From Turritopsis dohrnii (taxonomy: Eukaryota > Cnidaria > Hydrozoa > Anthoathecata > Oceaniidae): a stretch of DNA of 64,000 nt. Position numbers and translations under genes: made by a program. Every line of letters starts with the position of its first letter. Position 1 is the stretch's first letter. The stretch spans positions 310,001 through 374,000 of the forward strand of contig BQMF02000116.1 in assembly GCA_027922465.2 (NCBI GenBank). Direction: 5' to 3'. The notes under the pieces are model-generated. The model ran no database searches and was not told the DNA's origin. It worked only from the letters and a program-made list of their open reading frames with translations. Positions 24,335 to 37,542 of this stretch are shown here, one piece after another.

Positions 24335-25856
24335 ATTTTAAAATGGAATTCAAACACAAAATACAACTGACCTGTTTGACACCCGACGGCAACCTTATCC
24401 ACGAATAACCATTTTTTATGTGCAGTTCAACCTCTGGGTTCATCATCTTGACAGACAAGATAATGCAGATTTTCACACAATTTTACATCGAACACAAGAC
24501 ACGCATCTTGGATACCATGTTGGGTAACTGTTCATACGGAAGGACGAAACATCTGCTGCTCTCTCTCCGTTCTTCTCCCTCTCTGCGGGGTTTTATGAAC
24601 AGCCTATTTTGAAGGTCTAAACTGTGCACTAATCTGTAGGCTTTTTTTTCAAAGTGAAGAAATGAAACGAAGATATAAAACGAAGTCATGAGAGTATCAT
24701 CAACATTTTTCATTTTTACTAAATTCCTGGCTGAAATATTTTTGTTAAGCGCCCCTTTTTGGGCAATGATTTGGGATCCGGCGTCACTTTATACCATGCA
24801 AACTATCGTCAAATTGCCAAACGAGAGCTGTCCTGCATGCAAAGAAGGACGCAAACGTCAGATTTGACCAAAAACGAGAACAAAAATAACGCAGAGGCTG
24901 AAATAAAATCATAAATGGGAGAGGTGTTAATAAATGGAAATGGGTGGTGAAATTTTCGGAAAATTACAAATAATAGCTTCCCAAGAGTAACATTGAAATA
25001 TTTTGAGGACAAGGTGACATTCGCCAGAAAAAAGATCGAATTTAAGAACAACCTGCTATTCGAAATTTACTGGTTCTTATAAAAGAAACGTTACAAAACA
25101 AAACATTTAGACAAATGAAATGTTAATAAGTGCATTGTTAACGGTGCTCAGAAAGACAAAGACAAAGGGAGTACTTTATTTAGAACATATCTCGAAATTG
25201 AATGAATACAACTGCGTTTTCACCAATGCTCCACAGTGTCGGAAAAAAACTGCGTTTGTATAAAGAAAAATAAAAAAAATATATTGCAAACAAGTGTCAA
25301 ATACAATGTTGTAAACTTTGAGGTATACTAGCTTCTAGTGCAATAAAAACATAAAACGGGTATCAGTAGTAGAAATAATATATATTTGTTAAAATTCCCA
25401 TTCATAATATAAAAAAGTTTATAAATACGTCAAATGTGTTGATTGATGAAAAAACTTCATTTCTACGTAAAAAAACGTTATCCTAAGCATTGGAAAACAT
25501 TCCATGTTTTGGAGGAGTGTTGTAGTTTGTTGGGATGAGAGATGTTTGATGTTAGGGACAGAAAGATATGGACATGCACGTTTTTGTGAAAGAAAAAATA
25601 ATTTGCGAGAACTATAATTCGAATAGAAAAGTCGCTTTTCTGACGTCATAATAAAAAACAAAAGAAATCAATTTCTATTTTCGTCCGAGCGGAAATTTCC
25701 TCGTGTCGAATAACTGCTTGGTTACAATCGAATAATTTCCTGGTTACAATCGAAAAACACGTTTTCTCAATACAAAAAAAAGATCCTGACCGAAAATATT
25801 TAAATCACGTAAGTTTGTACAAAAATACAATTTCATGTCGAAAAGGTAAAGTTGTT
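24335..25856. other. Gene-free stretch
   Basis: No supported exon. A GGGCGCTT/GCGCCC-type motif near 24748 echoes the left part of the element at 23418. Otherwise AT-rich non-coding sequence. Confidence 0.45.
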
Positions 25857-26709
25857 TTAATTGTAATATGCGAATCCTCTTTCGGCAGAGTCTACTTTAA
25901 CTTTGAAGTTCTCCCATTGTTCCAAGTGTTGGTCGATGTTGTCTAATAAGTCTTGACTGGTTTCCGGGCTAAATCGAAAGGCAAGCATTAATGACAGAGT
26001 TTCGATGAACAAAAGTTCATAGAGCTAATAGGATCTTTTTCCAGTGTGGATTGAGATTAAGAAAAACAAGACCGGAGGGTCGATACATTTTGCTTATGTT
26101 TTTAAGAATAGCGCCCCGTATAAATAACGCCCATTCTAAATACATACTCGAGGGTTTATAATAAACCCGTCTCCATAATCCTACCTGTTTTCGTACTTCT
26201 GCGTAACCTCCCTGTTTTTGAGCCTAAGTTACACTATTGATGTCATTTTATTTTTAAAAAAATCTTCTAGTGCAAACATAGAAATAAGAAAGCTTTATGG
26301 TGTAAACGAAACTTTATTAATAAACATCACAAATTGAAACAAAAGAAATATGAGCTGTAACCATGGCCATGACAGCACGGGAAAAAAGAAATAAAAACAA
26401 AAGAACTTTAAGTTAGTAAGCGCGGCCATCAAAAGCCTTCGCCGTACATAGATAGACAGCCAGATAGAACGACGCCGAAACCAATATACTTCGCTTAGCG
26501 AAATCTAATAACTGGGAAAAATAAATGAATAACTTACAAATCTTTTATTTCCTTCCGCGCTGCTTCGAGATACTTTATATTAAGATCGGTTTGTAACTTC
26601 CCATCTCGAAATTCATCTTCACTTGTAATTCTGACGTCACTAAGTTGTCTCCCTAGTTTTTCTATTACCTCGTTGATTTTCTTGATGCGCTCGTTCGACT
26701 CTGTAAACC
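25857..26709 (-). CDS. Short coiled-coil protein, last two exons, unidentified
   Basis: Two minus-strand exons are supported: 26538-26709 (acceptor CATAG, donor GTAAGT) and 25857-25968 (acceptor CGATTTAG, TAA stop). They join in phase 2 and give a charged, helical sequence with heptad-like spacing: 'ERIKKINEVIEKLGRQLSD', 'LEAARKEIKDF', then 'SQDLLDNIDQHLEQWENFK' and the end 'AERGFAYYN'. No domain is recognised. The upstream exon with the start codon was not found; a 74-residue open stretch at 26719-26943 on the same strand could be part of it but lacks a convincing donor. It lies downstream of, and is co-oriented with, the Death-like/NTPase gene. Confidence 0.55.
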
Positions 26710-26959
26710 CTATGATTGTCAACGCAAATAGTTCATAGCAACTTCAGTAAGGTGTAGCAATCGACTAACACGCAAATATTCGTTCGAAATATCCAGTGAA
26801 TTCGCTGTGCTGTGATATCTCTTTAATATTGAGTACCACAATGCAATGCTATCATTTTTTTTGGTTCTTGGATTGACATGAAGCACTACTTTCAGCAGTA
26901 TACCAGTTTTCGTTTTATTATTCAATCGATGCATTCTTAACAAATTGCAGTGTATTATT

Positions 26960-28281
26960 AGTTGTATTATGTAAGTGACAATTATTAATTTCAGTTAAGC
27001 GTTTATTCAATTACCTCCATAATATTAGCGTTTATTCAGTTACCAAATACAACTATTAAGACGAATTTTAAGAAAAATTGCTTTAAATCGTTTGAAATGA
27101 AGTCGAGGTCGGCGAAAATAAAATTCATTTCTAGTCATAAATCGAGAATGAAACTTTTTTAAATAAGATATCTGGCAATTGTGTGTGGTTGTTCGTTGTT
27201 GTTGTTTTCATTCCCTGTTTTAATAATAACCTTTAGCTAAGGACTGTTTTCCACTTCATTCTCCTGGTCACTTCGAACTGATTTTGTGATTGGTTAACGC
27301 CACAGTTCCACTACTGAGCCTATCAAAAAGCTGTTCGTTTAGTCGTGCGACCAACTGGAAACCGGCCTTTACACTAGAACATCATGTGTGAATCTGTTGT
27401 GTCATTTACTAAATAGACCTTACCCAAATAAGTAAGTAAGTAACTGGGAGGTTTTAGTCCTTGGGCTTCTATCCGTAATGGTTGGTTCTTCCGCCGCCGA
27501 CTTGCAACTAGTAGTTGACTTACCGCCAGGGATATGTATAGCATTGCTCTAACCTGCCCGAAGGCCAGTGTGAGTCAGTGGATGGCTCCTAATTGGCTCA
27601 TGCGCTGCTTTTAAAGCGCAGTGGAGTATTGAGATACGGCACTACTGAACTCGAACACGGGTCGCAGCGGTCACACACAAACACTACACCATCACAGGTG
27701 GTCTACTCTGAAAGTAACGAGACACATCGTAACATGGAAAGCCAATCATGTTTCATTCTCAAATTTTCATGTTGCGTAAGATACCAGTATGTTAAGTGAT
27801 TTCAGACGATGTGTAGTAGACCAAACTATCAGAAAAAAAAACTTACTTTTCTTAGCAGCAGGACTTGTCTCAGATCTGAAACAATGAGACAAATAGAAAG
27901 AAAGTTCGGTAAACTTAATAATGACGTAACAGTACATCTTTCAAAAAAATCCCTATTAGATTCATGCAATGTCACTTGCGCCGATGACGTCATAGAATGT
28001 GAAATTCACGAAAACATCCTAATTTAAGGACGGGTTCAGCATGCTTGATTTTGATCGTATGTTAATCGTTAAACCAAACAGTAAATTAGTTGACCTAGAT
28101 TCCTCAATGGTGATTCCCCTCTTACCAACGGTGACTTATTGAGAAACTCTTTCATTAACAACTTTTGATTCTGAAAAAATTTGAAGAAATTTTGAACAAC
28201 TTCTAACCCATGGTTTCCTGCCTTTTGATACATGTACAGCAAGAAATGGCGGGTTCGAAGTTGGAAAAAAATATTAATTAA
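26960..28281. other. Gap between two minus-strand genes
   Basis: No gene can be assigned. 27440-27700 is GC-richer than its surroundings and may be an old repeat. A 72-residue plus-strand frame at 27809-28027 is open but has no recognisable features. Confidence 0.4.
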
Positions 28282-31200
28282 TCACCGTGTTGAGTTATGA
28301 ATTTCGCTTGGCTCTGAACGTAATCCAAAGGAGTTTAGAGACATAATCCTAAAGATAGGTTCTTTTCCAGATTCTATAATGACGTCACATTTATCGTCGT
28401 TCCAACCAGTGCAAACCTCTTCCCATTGACTTTTAAGATCACCAGGGTTTTTCAATACTTCTACTACATATCGTACCGGCGTTTTATTCCAAACAAGTTG
28501 CCCTATGAGGTTGTTACCATCTTTTCTTCTTAACTTCAGTCGTAGACCTGTTATTTGACTTGGTCTGTCAAACCTAAAATGTTAATGATATGATGTTAAT
28601 CTTTTGACAGTCTTTGAAATCGTATCTATCAGAAAACTCTTCTACTTCTACTCACACTGTATTGATAGATGAAGGAGCTTGATCGATGACTGCCATCTGC
28701 AACTCACCTGGAACGATGTACTTATCAATTTTTGTACTTGCCGAGTTGATCATCCAAACCACAATATCGTCTATTTTTGTCTGAAGCAAGAATTGATCGG
28801 CTGGTTGGTAAGGTTTTGTAGTGTAAGCGAGAATTTCGATTAATGATGATCTTTTTTTTAAGGCCAATATCATATCGCGAACTGTTCCAGTATTTAAGGT
28901 TGTTGGACCGTTTTCCATCATCCCAAACTGCTCTTGACCACCAGGAGATGAAAACAAGTAGGCACAGCAAGATACGTCATCATATTCATTTTGACGGAAA
29001 TTATTAACGGGTATTTCTGAAAATTTGTAAGGTATAATAAGAACTAAGTGATCGGTACAACGACTCATCGATTCAATAAGATATTGTCGCTTGAACTTTT
29101 CCTGTGGCTTGCATAACAAAATAACTTGATCGTACTCAATTCCACGAGCGCCATCATGGTTTGTTATCAGAGCATGCCCTTCAACACTGCTTTGATGATC
29201 CTCTACATTGAATGCTACAATATAGGGAACATCTAGAACTGACATGGCATTTTGGAACAATACACTTTCTTCGTTGTTGTTGCATATGATCACTGTGCGC
29301 TCAATCAGTAGACCATTGGCATCGTTGAAGCAGTGCTTCTCAAGAGCTACAGCAAGTGTTGCAACATTTCGTTTGGAGATTAGCCGTCCGTCATCGTTAG
29401 GATTGCCATATTTCAAAAATATCATGGTTGGTTTGCTACCTTCAATATCGTGACCAACACCTTCACATTGATTGAAGACGTATTTTGTCTCGATCCGAGT
29501 ACCTGAGTCACGATACTTCTGACTGTACTCATCTGCAACTCTGTCAATGTCGTTTGGATCGATGATAATTGGATTTTCCGTAGTTGGCTGATAAGAAAAG
29601 ACATTCTTCTTGGTAGCAGTTGTGGTACTAACACCGGCATACTTTGCTGTAGAATTTTCTGCGGTGTTTTCAGCTCGCTCATTTCTTGTGTGATGGCTGC
29701 TGCTGGAATGATTGGCAGATCTGGTAAGGTGGTGTGTAGACTCTGGTAACGGAATTACATTGAGGTTGACAACAACGTTAGATGCTGCTTGAATGATGTT
29801 GAAGACCGTTTTCGGCGTCCTCATGCACTTTGTGAGATGAACTACATGCATTCCACACGAACGATGGAATTGGTAGGATCTGTATGGAAATCGTTTCTGT
29901 CCAGACAGAAACCAACGCTGCTTTTCCATTGATCTTGTCACAAAAAGAATGTGGGAGTTTAAAAGTTGACTTTCAAACTTCTCAAAAGTTTCACGCAAAA
30001 TTTTAGACTGACTGATATCCAATGTCTCAGTATCAACTTCTTCAACGATCAAATGGAAACTACTGTTGGTTTTTGTTTTATACTTCATTATTAAAACTTT
30101 TAAAATATTTGCCAGTGAGAATTCCAATGGTTGGTCGCGGCAGACTTGATGAAAGGAGCTTTTCCACCTTTGCGATATCGTTTTTGTATTTGTGCAAATA
30201 AGATTCGCTTTACTTTTTGGAAAATCAGTTTTCACCCATGTACAAAAATCCTGCATGTTCTTTAAGAACAAGCTGTTATTGTCACAAAGTATATAGTAAA
30301 TATCTGTATGACGCTCAGCGAATTTCACCAGATGCTGTATCAGATATTTTGCGATGATAGATTTGCCACTACCGTATCCTCCACAAATAATTTTCCAAAA
30401 CCTTTCATGAAAAATTGCTTTCACCTGATCCACTCTCAACCATATTGATTGTAACTTTCCTGTTGTGTTTTCAAAGAGTAGGGAGCGTTTGATTGTTCTT
30501 GTAGCTAGAAATCCCAGTATTAGACTTACAAATACAAAAACAGCTTCCAGCCAATCAGCATCTCTCTCCTCTGAAGTATCAGCCTGAAGCTTGTTACATT
30601 CAATGTTCAGCCTTTTGATATTTTCTTTTAGTAGGTTAGATTCTAACATGTCTTTTGTGAAGATTAACTCATTCTGACATTCACATTCTATGTTAGGTGC
30701 TGCTACGATGTTTAATATTGAAGCATTGATGTTGATCACTTGTTGACCAAACGTAAATAACAATAATCGGACGTCTTCATCGCCAGATTTCAAATCTTGC
30801 AACGCTTCAAGTTCAGATTTAGCTTCTGAATAGCGAACATTTAAGATAGATTTTTGCTCAAGATTGCAGACCAAGAAACGAGTGTTAAAGTTGCCAGGTT
30901 TTTCAAGGTCTACATCAAGCTGGTCGCTAACTGTCCTTAAATCAACATCTAACAATTTCAACTGTTCTATGATGTCATAATGTGTTATGACCACCGTGTG
31001 ATCACCTTCAAATTTCGTGGCCATTTCTGCTGTTTTATCGTTACACATGTACGAAGGTGGGAAACGGATGTTAGTTTCAATGCGGCGATTCCGAACTTGG
31101 AAGAATTCAGACAGAAACTGTGTGCAACGTTCGATGTAATATTGGAAGGGAATGACTGTAGGATCTAACTTTCCACTTGTAATCACTTCGACATGCTTTG

Positions 31201-34200
31201 GTTGTGCAGCTGTTTCTTTATTGAGAAATCTATAATGTTTTTGATGGGCAGTATATGTCAACACTTGAGGATTGCGTCGAACAACGGTTTTAACAAAAAC
31301 TGTATCGGCTGCTAAAAATTAAAAAACAAAACCTCCTAACAACGAACCTACGTTATTGGAACCTTATTTTGGCGACAAAAACTGACTTCTTACAACCCAT
31401 GCAGTGTATACACTGTGCCCGCATATTTTCACTTCTTCAAACTACCCTGGCAAATTCATTCATTCTTTATTAAAAAGACATAAATTTGTTTGTATATTTC
31501 CATATGATCTACACATTGATTAAAACCGTGTTTTACGTATAACTTCATCAATTGCTTTTGGTCTTTTTTTGAACACAGCTAACTACCAGTATCGACTTTT
31601 CTTCAAGGTCAAACAAAACATAAAACCCAAATGTCAACAAGGATTTCAATAACGCCTACACCTCTACTTATGCCAGACACTTTTTGGTTCCAACGGTGTC
31701 CGTTCTAGATAGGTTGACACAACAAGTTTACAATACATTAAAGTTTTCTTTATAAGAAGAAACTCCTCTACTTACTTCTCGTGTCGTTTATCTGTTCTTC
31801 AATTCCAAATTCTAAAGTAAAGTATTATCAAGAATTAATTGCCTTACCTCATGTGTGTATGTTCGGGGACAACAAAAAAAATACTTTAAGACTGAAGATA
31901 TTGTTGCATCCAAAAACAAAATTTCTACCTTCATTTACATCATTTGTCAATTTCTCCAACCCAACAAATTTTAGTACAGAACTCAAATATTTCCAAGTGC
32001 ATTTTTCACGTGGTGTTTTCATACTCCATCTTGTCAAAATTTCTGTTATGGGTCTTTCTCCAGTTGTTTCACAATTTTCATAAATATCAAACACATCGTG
32101 AAATGATAGTAGGAAGTGTGCAACAAGTCTTGCTTCAACCGTGACTGAAATTGATATCTTTTCATAGGCATCTTCTCTCTTGTTCTCATTTTCAAAAGGA
32201 TCTTGTGCAGCACCTGTATCAAAACAATCCACCTTCTGCTTATACTGCGATAATTTGCTTCTGTGCTTAGTATTAAGCAAGTATTCAACCAAGGATTTCT
32301 ACTGCACAATACTAAATGTTGTAGTGCATAGTATTAAGATCTACTCAACATTGAAACTCGAACTCGGATTGGTTCAATAATAATCTCACGTCTGTATGAG
32401 CCAATGAGATTTGAGAGAAAATGTTGATTGTTTAACAATTGTGTGCCCATTCAAGCCAATTTCAAAACGTATATTTGTTATGAGGATCAAACGTTACCTG
32501 CAGTATCTGTAAAGAAAACAGATGAAATCTCTTCTCTTGAAATTTGGCGTTTTCCACATTCCATTAAAGTCCTATTTATAATTTTTAGCGGATCGTCGCA
32601 TGCATAATTATGAAGCCATAAGCAAATGCTTTCCAAAACAGGATAGTCAAATTTGGTCGAAATACCAAAAACTCGCTTTGTCCTTATATCATTGTTAGGT
32701 AATTTCAATGCGAATGCTTTTCCTTCAGATTGGCTGTCGATGAATCTTTCGTAAATGCGAAATGCAATGACTTTGTTCGTAAACTCTTAAAATAAACAAT
32801 ACAGTTTTTAATACAAGTAGGCAAAAAACTGGGACGGGATGAAGTGCATTTCCATTGGAGCGGTCTGTATATTTGTGTTCCTTTCTAGAAAAATGTACTC
32901 CTCCTCAGCGGCATTTAGTGGTCTAACCGTAAACAACTGTTATAGACAGCTATATACTCTGAAATGATAAGCACCTTAAATATATCTTAACTGACAAACA
33001 ACTTTTAGATCTAAAATAACCTAAAGCCGGAGATTCTTTGCGACTCAGTGCATTTTCATTGAAGTTATGCGTATATTTTTAGGTCTTTTTTAGGTCTCTT
33101 TTTTTTAGATGATTTTTAAAAACTGGGATGTTTGCACTAGAAAAAAGCATGCTATAAGCATGCTTGGTGGTTAATAGCTAAAGCAGTTGAAAAAGGTGAA
33201 AAGAACCAGTCATGAACAAATCCGTCCATGTAGAAAAAAAAAAAAAAAAAAATGTACAACATTTAAAAATGATTCGCTGTTATGTACAGTGTGTCCACGA
33301 GAAAGTGGGCACCTAACTTTCAAGAAGCATATCTTACGTTTTTCGTGCTTGTTTTTATACCAAAAGAAGGAAAATTTCTTATTCTTAAATGTTTTATAAA
33401 CATTTTATATTAATGGATGGGGCATGAAAAGCTCTTTCTTGTGATATAAAGTTCACAATATTTTATCAGACATGTAATGAGATATACGCCTTGAAAGTTG
33501 GTGGATGAGACATTTCGATACACACTTACATGACCCTTTTAATGGAAAAATATAATCGATTATAATCGATTTTATCCACGCAATTAAATTAATAATGATT
33601 AATTAACGCTTGCTTGAATAAGAGTTAATGACTCGATTAATATGGAAAGTCATGAAAAATTAAAATATTGTGATAAAGCTGCATTTATACTTGGAAAAAA
33701 CATATTTTTTTACAAAAAGTGCTTTTGCGAAGATTTAAAAAAAACGTTTTAAAATGTTTTTTTTTGCTTATAAAGATTTTGGCAAGGCGTTGGGGAGGTT
33801 CGGAATTCCCGAGTTACAAAACCGAGTTACGCATTATGACGTCACCAACCGAGTTACTAACTCGGAAATTTTTAAGTTTTATTTTTTCCGAGTTACTAAC
33901 TCGGAAATTTTATTTTGTTTTATTTTTTCCGAGTTACTAACTCGGGAATTTTATTTTGTTTTGTTTTTTCCGAGTTACTAACTCGGAGATTTTATTCTAA
34001 TGACTAATGTAGCGGAAATCTTTGGTTTTTAGCCGAAATTCTGAAAATGTATCTATTTTCATGGAATTGTTATCTTATTAACAATCATATTCCCAAAAGG
34101 ATAAAGAAGTCAATAGGTGATTTTTTCACACTTTTTATTAAACAGGTGTACCTAACTCAGATGATAGTTGGAAGACGAAAAAAATGGACGAAATTTTCTT

Positions 34201-35813
34201 TGAGAAAGTCGAAAACGCAAAAAATCTTTGCTACCGCTTGTTTCCTATTGAAGCTGAAGCACTTTGAAATTTAAGTGCATCTCAGGCACAAATAGCAAAT
34301 TCGTAACCAGCATAGTCAAATTTTAAATTTTTTTTTGGAAAATTTAGGCTCATAATGAATTGTTTGAAAATTTGGTCCGAAATTCTCTTTTAATTTCACT
34401 TTCATTTCAAGTCATTTTGTGATTTAGTTTTTAGCTACTAACTCGAAAAACATAAAGCAAACTAAAAATTAAAAACGTATAGCAGATAAAATTTTCCGAG
34501 TTGTTAACTCGGGAATATTTTATAAGAATAAAATTTTCGAGTTAGTAAATCGGGAAAAATAAAACAAAATAAAATTTTCGAGTTAGTAACTCGGAAAAAA
34601 TAAAACAAAATAAAATTCCCGAGTTAGTAACTCGGAAAAAATGAAACAAAATAAAACTTCCGAGTTAGTAACTCGGGAAAAGTAAAACAAAATAAAATTC
34701 CCGAGTTAGTAACTCGAGAAAAATTAAAACTTAAAAATTTCCGAGTTAGTAACTCGGTTTGTGACGTCATAATGCGTAACTCGGTTTTGTAACTCGGTTT
34801 TGTAACTCGGGAATTCCGAACCTCGGCGTTGGGAATACAAAGTTATTAAATCATAATAAAAAAGTTAAGGTAAGTTTACACAATGAAGCAAATTTGTACC
34901 TATTCAAAATATATTTCGTGACAAACTTATCACAACACCGCAATAGCGGTTGTTTCAATGAAACAAAAGGTTAATTGCTCGTAAGTCTGTTTTATTGATC
35001 ATTACAAAATTAACAACCGTGTCCAAAGAAAAATTAGTCATTATTCTTTAAAATAAAAATTTTTACAAATAACAACTTATATTTTTGGAAAGCTCGTAAA
35101 TTCTTTTTTCCAACGGTATAAAAAACGCATTGCATTTGTAAAAATTCGAAAAGTTATTTTTGTTTTAAACAAGGTGCCCACTTTCTCTTGGACACACTGT
35201 ATACAGTGTGTCTCAAAATGATTGGGACCAGAAAAAGTTTCTCAATTTTTGGCAAAGTTATTTTTCGAAATACAACGAATCTTATATGAGGAGAAAGCCC
35301 TTGAAAAAATCTTTCCAACGCCGTATTTTTCCTTCTTGAAATGGAAATAAAGAATAATCGAAGAAAGAAAATACGAAACTGGTCGTTAAATTTTTAAAAG
35401 TCATGTTTGCAGGAAAATGACCAGATAAATGTCATTTAGTACAGCAGCACAGCAATTACCGAGCAATTACCGAGCAAACAACACTAACATGGACGATGAC
35501 TTTGCCAAAAATCGAGAAACTTTTTCTGATCCCAATCATTTTGAGACACACTGTATATGATGTTGATTAGTAATAATAAAAATTTCTTCGATTGAAAAAT
35601 TTTTTTTAATGTTTACACTACGAAGCATGTTTAAATATTCTCGTGTGACCCCAGAAGCAGTGTAGCACCAAATTCGTCTCTATATAAACCCCCAAATTGC
35701 TTACTTCATCAGTAGTAAGTTCATAGATGTATATTTTTTGAGAAAGAAAAAGCAAAGTAACATAAAAAATACCAGCTATACATACCATCAACTTCCTCCT
35801 CACAAGATGCCAT
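28282..35813 (-). CDS. Death-like / SF1-helicase-like NTPase / FN3 protein
   Basis: Six exons (minus): 35786-35813 (ATG), 32493-32785, 31929-32298, 31776-31811, 28656-31311, 28282-28573 (TGA). Phases close to 1,224 residues if exon 2 uses the donor at 32492 (GTTTGA); the stronger-looking GTAACG at 32497 breaks the frame. Domains: residues about 160-230 resemble a Death-fold helical bundle (ARLVAHFLLSF... to 'WKYLSSVLKFVGLEKLTND'); about 497-515 is hydrophobic (LEAVFVFVSLILGFLATRT), a possible membrane helix; a Walker A 'GGYGSGKS' lies at 553-560; a Walker-B-like 'HLIVEEVDTE' near 662-671; motif V/VI-like 'GARGIEYDQVILL' at 963 and 'ESMSRCTDHLVL' near 985-996, as in UvrD-type SF1 enzymes; the last about 95 residues resemble a fibronectin III domain ('TPVRYVVEVL', 'FRIMSLNSFGLRSEPSE'). 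A splice acceptor lies 5 nt before the ATG. Function is not known; a signalling or immune role is inference. Confidence 0.72.
33285..35201. mobile_element. Mariner/Tc1-like MITE carrying a nested element
   Basis: Ends TACAGTGTGTCCACGAGAAA and, inverted at the right, TACAGTGTGTCCAAGAGAAA agree over about 30 bp and abut TA, as in IS630/Tc1/mariner elements. Subtracting the nested 1,030-bp element and its 9-bp duplication leaves about 880 bp, with no transposase frame. It lies in the first intron of the Death-like/NTPase gene. Confidence 0.8.
33795..34824. mobile_element. Fold-back element with 9-bp target duplication
   Basis: The two ends are long inverted arms starting GAGGTTCGGAATTCCCGAGT (33795 onward and the inverse ending 34824). 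The arms consist largely of tandem modules of about 40 bp, each containing the palindrome CCGAGTTACTAACTCGG spaced by AT-rich sequence. GGCGTTGGG flanks both sides (33786-33794 and 34825-34833). Long modular arms with a 9-bp duplication are typical of Mutator-like fold-back elements. No coding capacity. Confidence 0.85.
35202..35555. mobile_element. Second mariner-like MITE, directly adjacent
   Basis: Inverted ends of about 56 bp, beginning TACAGTGTGTCTCAAAATGA at 35202 and inverted up to 35555, flanked by TA. Its first bases directly follow the last bases of the element ending at 35201, with only TA between the two terminal motifs. Confidence 0.85.
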
Positions 35814-35849
35814 ATTCTCTAAGAATGCAGAAAGAATTTCTCAAGTAAC

Positions 35850-37520
35850 GAATGATTTGTTTACCACTTGGACTTTCCCTATCATTGAGAAAGTTTCGAT
35901 ATTTTTTATTTATACCCATGACACACTATATCAAATTAACAATATCATCAGTTACTTTTCGGAGGTTTCCACTTGCTCAACGTGAAAAGTCATGCTTTGA
36001 AATCGTGCTGATAATGAAGACGCAATTATGGAGTCTTTTTCTCTTCTGTAGATGTTGCAGCAACTTGATAACTTTTCAGTTTTTATAAGTAATAAGTTCT
36101 TCAAACTTTCATTTGTAAGTAATCTAATTATATGCGCACCGATCTTCGCAAGTAATTACTCTTTCTATCTGCTTATTAGGGTCCCCTTTAAAGACAACAA
36201 TAAGATAAGATTTGTTTTAACACATATTGAAGGTTAAAATTTATTTTGATGTATTTCTCATAGTTTAAACAGGGTACTAGCTTGTAATCGGAAACTCGTT
36301 TATAATATCTCATGAAAATATGTCCATCTTGATGACATGGTTTCTACTAACCTCTAACTCAATGTCTTTCGTCTTTTCAGGGATTTTTATCATCAATGAT
36401 ATAACTCCACGAGTGTATGATTGTTACGATACTGTCGTAAAATTGGACGAAAACGGTAGCATGCGTCTGTTACTTGCTTTAGAGGATTCAATCTCCGTTC
36501 AGATGGGATAGACTTAGATTTTTGATAAGGCCCGACGGAAGCATTTTGAAAGTTATGCGGCCAAATCAAATAACTGTCGGCGAATATGGTTGGGCGACGA
36601 AAAATTTTTTAAACTTTTAAGCCTTTGAAACAGCTATCAATCGTTAAAATTTTTGACCAAAAATAATATTTCCGAAAGTGACTGACCTAAAGTAAAATGT
36701 TGTTTCGTTATATCTTATTACATAAATTAATGCTGTTAACACAATGTTTTCTTATGACAAACGAATTTTCGGCCAACCATCTAAAGTCATAACCTTTTCG
36801 CAATACAAGTGAATAAATGTTGTTTATCAGATTTCCACAGTGTGTTGTTCTTTAAGACAAAACGATGAAGTCAAAACATGCAAAACTAAAATCCTTAATA
36901 GATATTTGGGAAGATTTCGATGATGAGCACCGCCGCGAGTAGTGTGTCACGTTTTCGAGTCTCAGTCGTCATGCTATATCTCGATACTGAACTCATGCGG
37001 TTTTAAAACAGCGTACACTGTTTTTTTATAAGAATTCTTTTTATAAGAATCACAAGGCTCAAATTTGTCAAAATTTTAAGAGTATTTAAGAATCACCCTG
37101 GTGGTACGATCCCTCCACCACCACTGTTCCCAGTTGTAATGTTGCTCAAAAAGAAAGAACGGTTGTTTAAAAGCATGGAATTAAACTATTACGCGTTCCA
37201 CACATGATGCCACATCAGCTGCGAACGTAGTGACCTTTGCATGCATTGTCTCATGTCATTGTGCTCATCTTATACTTTCAATCTTTGATTTGTCGCACTA
37301 GATCTCCACTGAATTAAGTTTACATAGAACGAATTAATTGACATCAATTTCACTTATCAGCATTATATATATAGCTAAGTTGTCTTCGTTATGATGGCTA
37401 TTTTCCTTGTTGAAAGAAGAGAATACTCTCGTGGTGATCACACTCAACAACAGTAGTAGTGACTTATTATTAAACTAACAAGACAAGTATTTTGAGATCA
37501 TTTTGACTATGTAGCTACTG
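35850..37520. other. Intergenic stretch with one possible plus-strand terminal exon
   Basis: Only 36381-36511 looks weakly coding: after a TTTTCAG acceptor the plus strand reads to TAG with 'RVYDCYDTVVKLDENGSM' and no repeats. No partner exon was confirmed. The rest up to the PQ-loop gene is AT-rich, with a TATATATA stretch near 37365. Confidence 0.35.
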
Positions 37521-37542
37521 CAGACATTAAATTAACAACGTA

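Noticed and set aside
26719..26943. 74-codon minus-strand frame upstream of the coiled-coil exons
   Set aside because: Composition is plausible for protein, but there is no usable donor before the next exon's acceptor.
27440..27720. Possible second SINE or tRNA-like repeat
   Set aside because: A- and B-box matches are poor and no tail or second copy was found in the window.
36320..36511. Complete small plus-strand gene
   Set aside because: Only the part after the TTTTCAG acceptor looks coding; without a partner exon it is listed only as a possible terminal exon.
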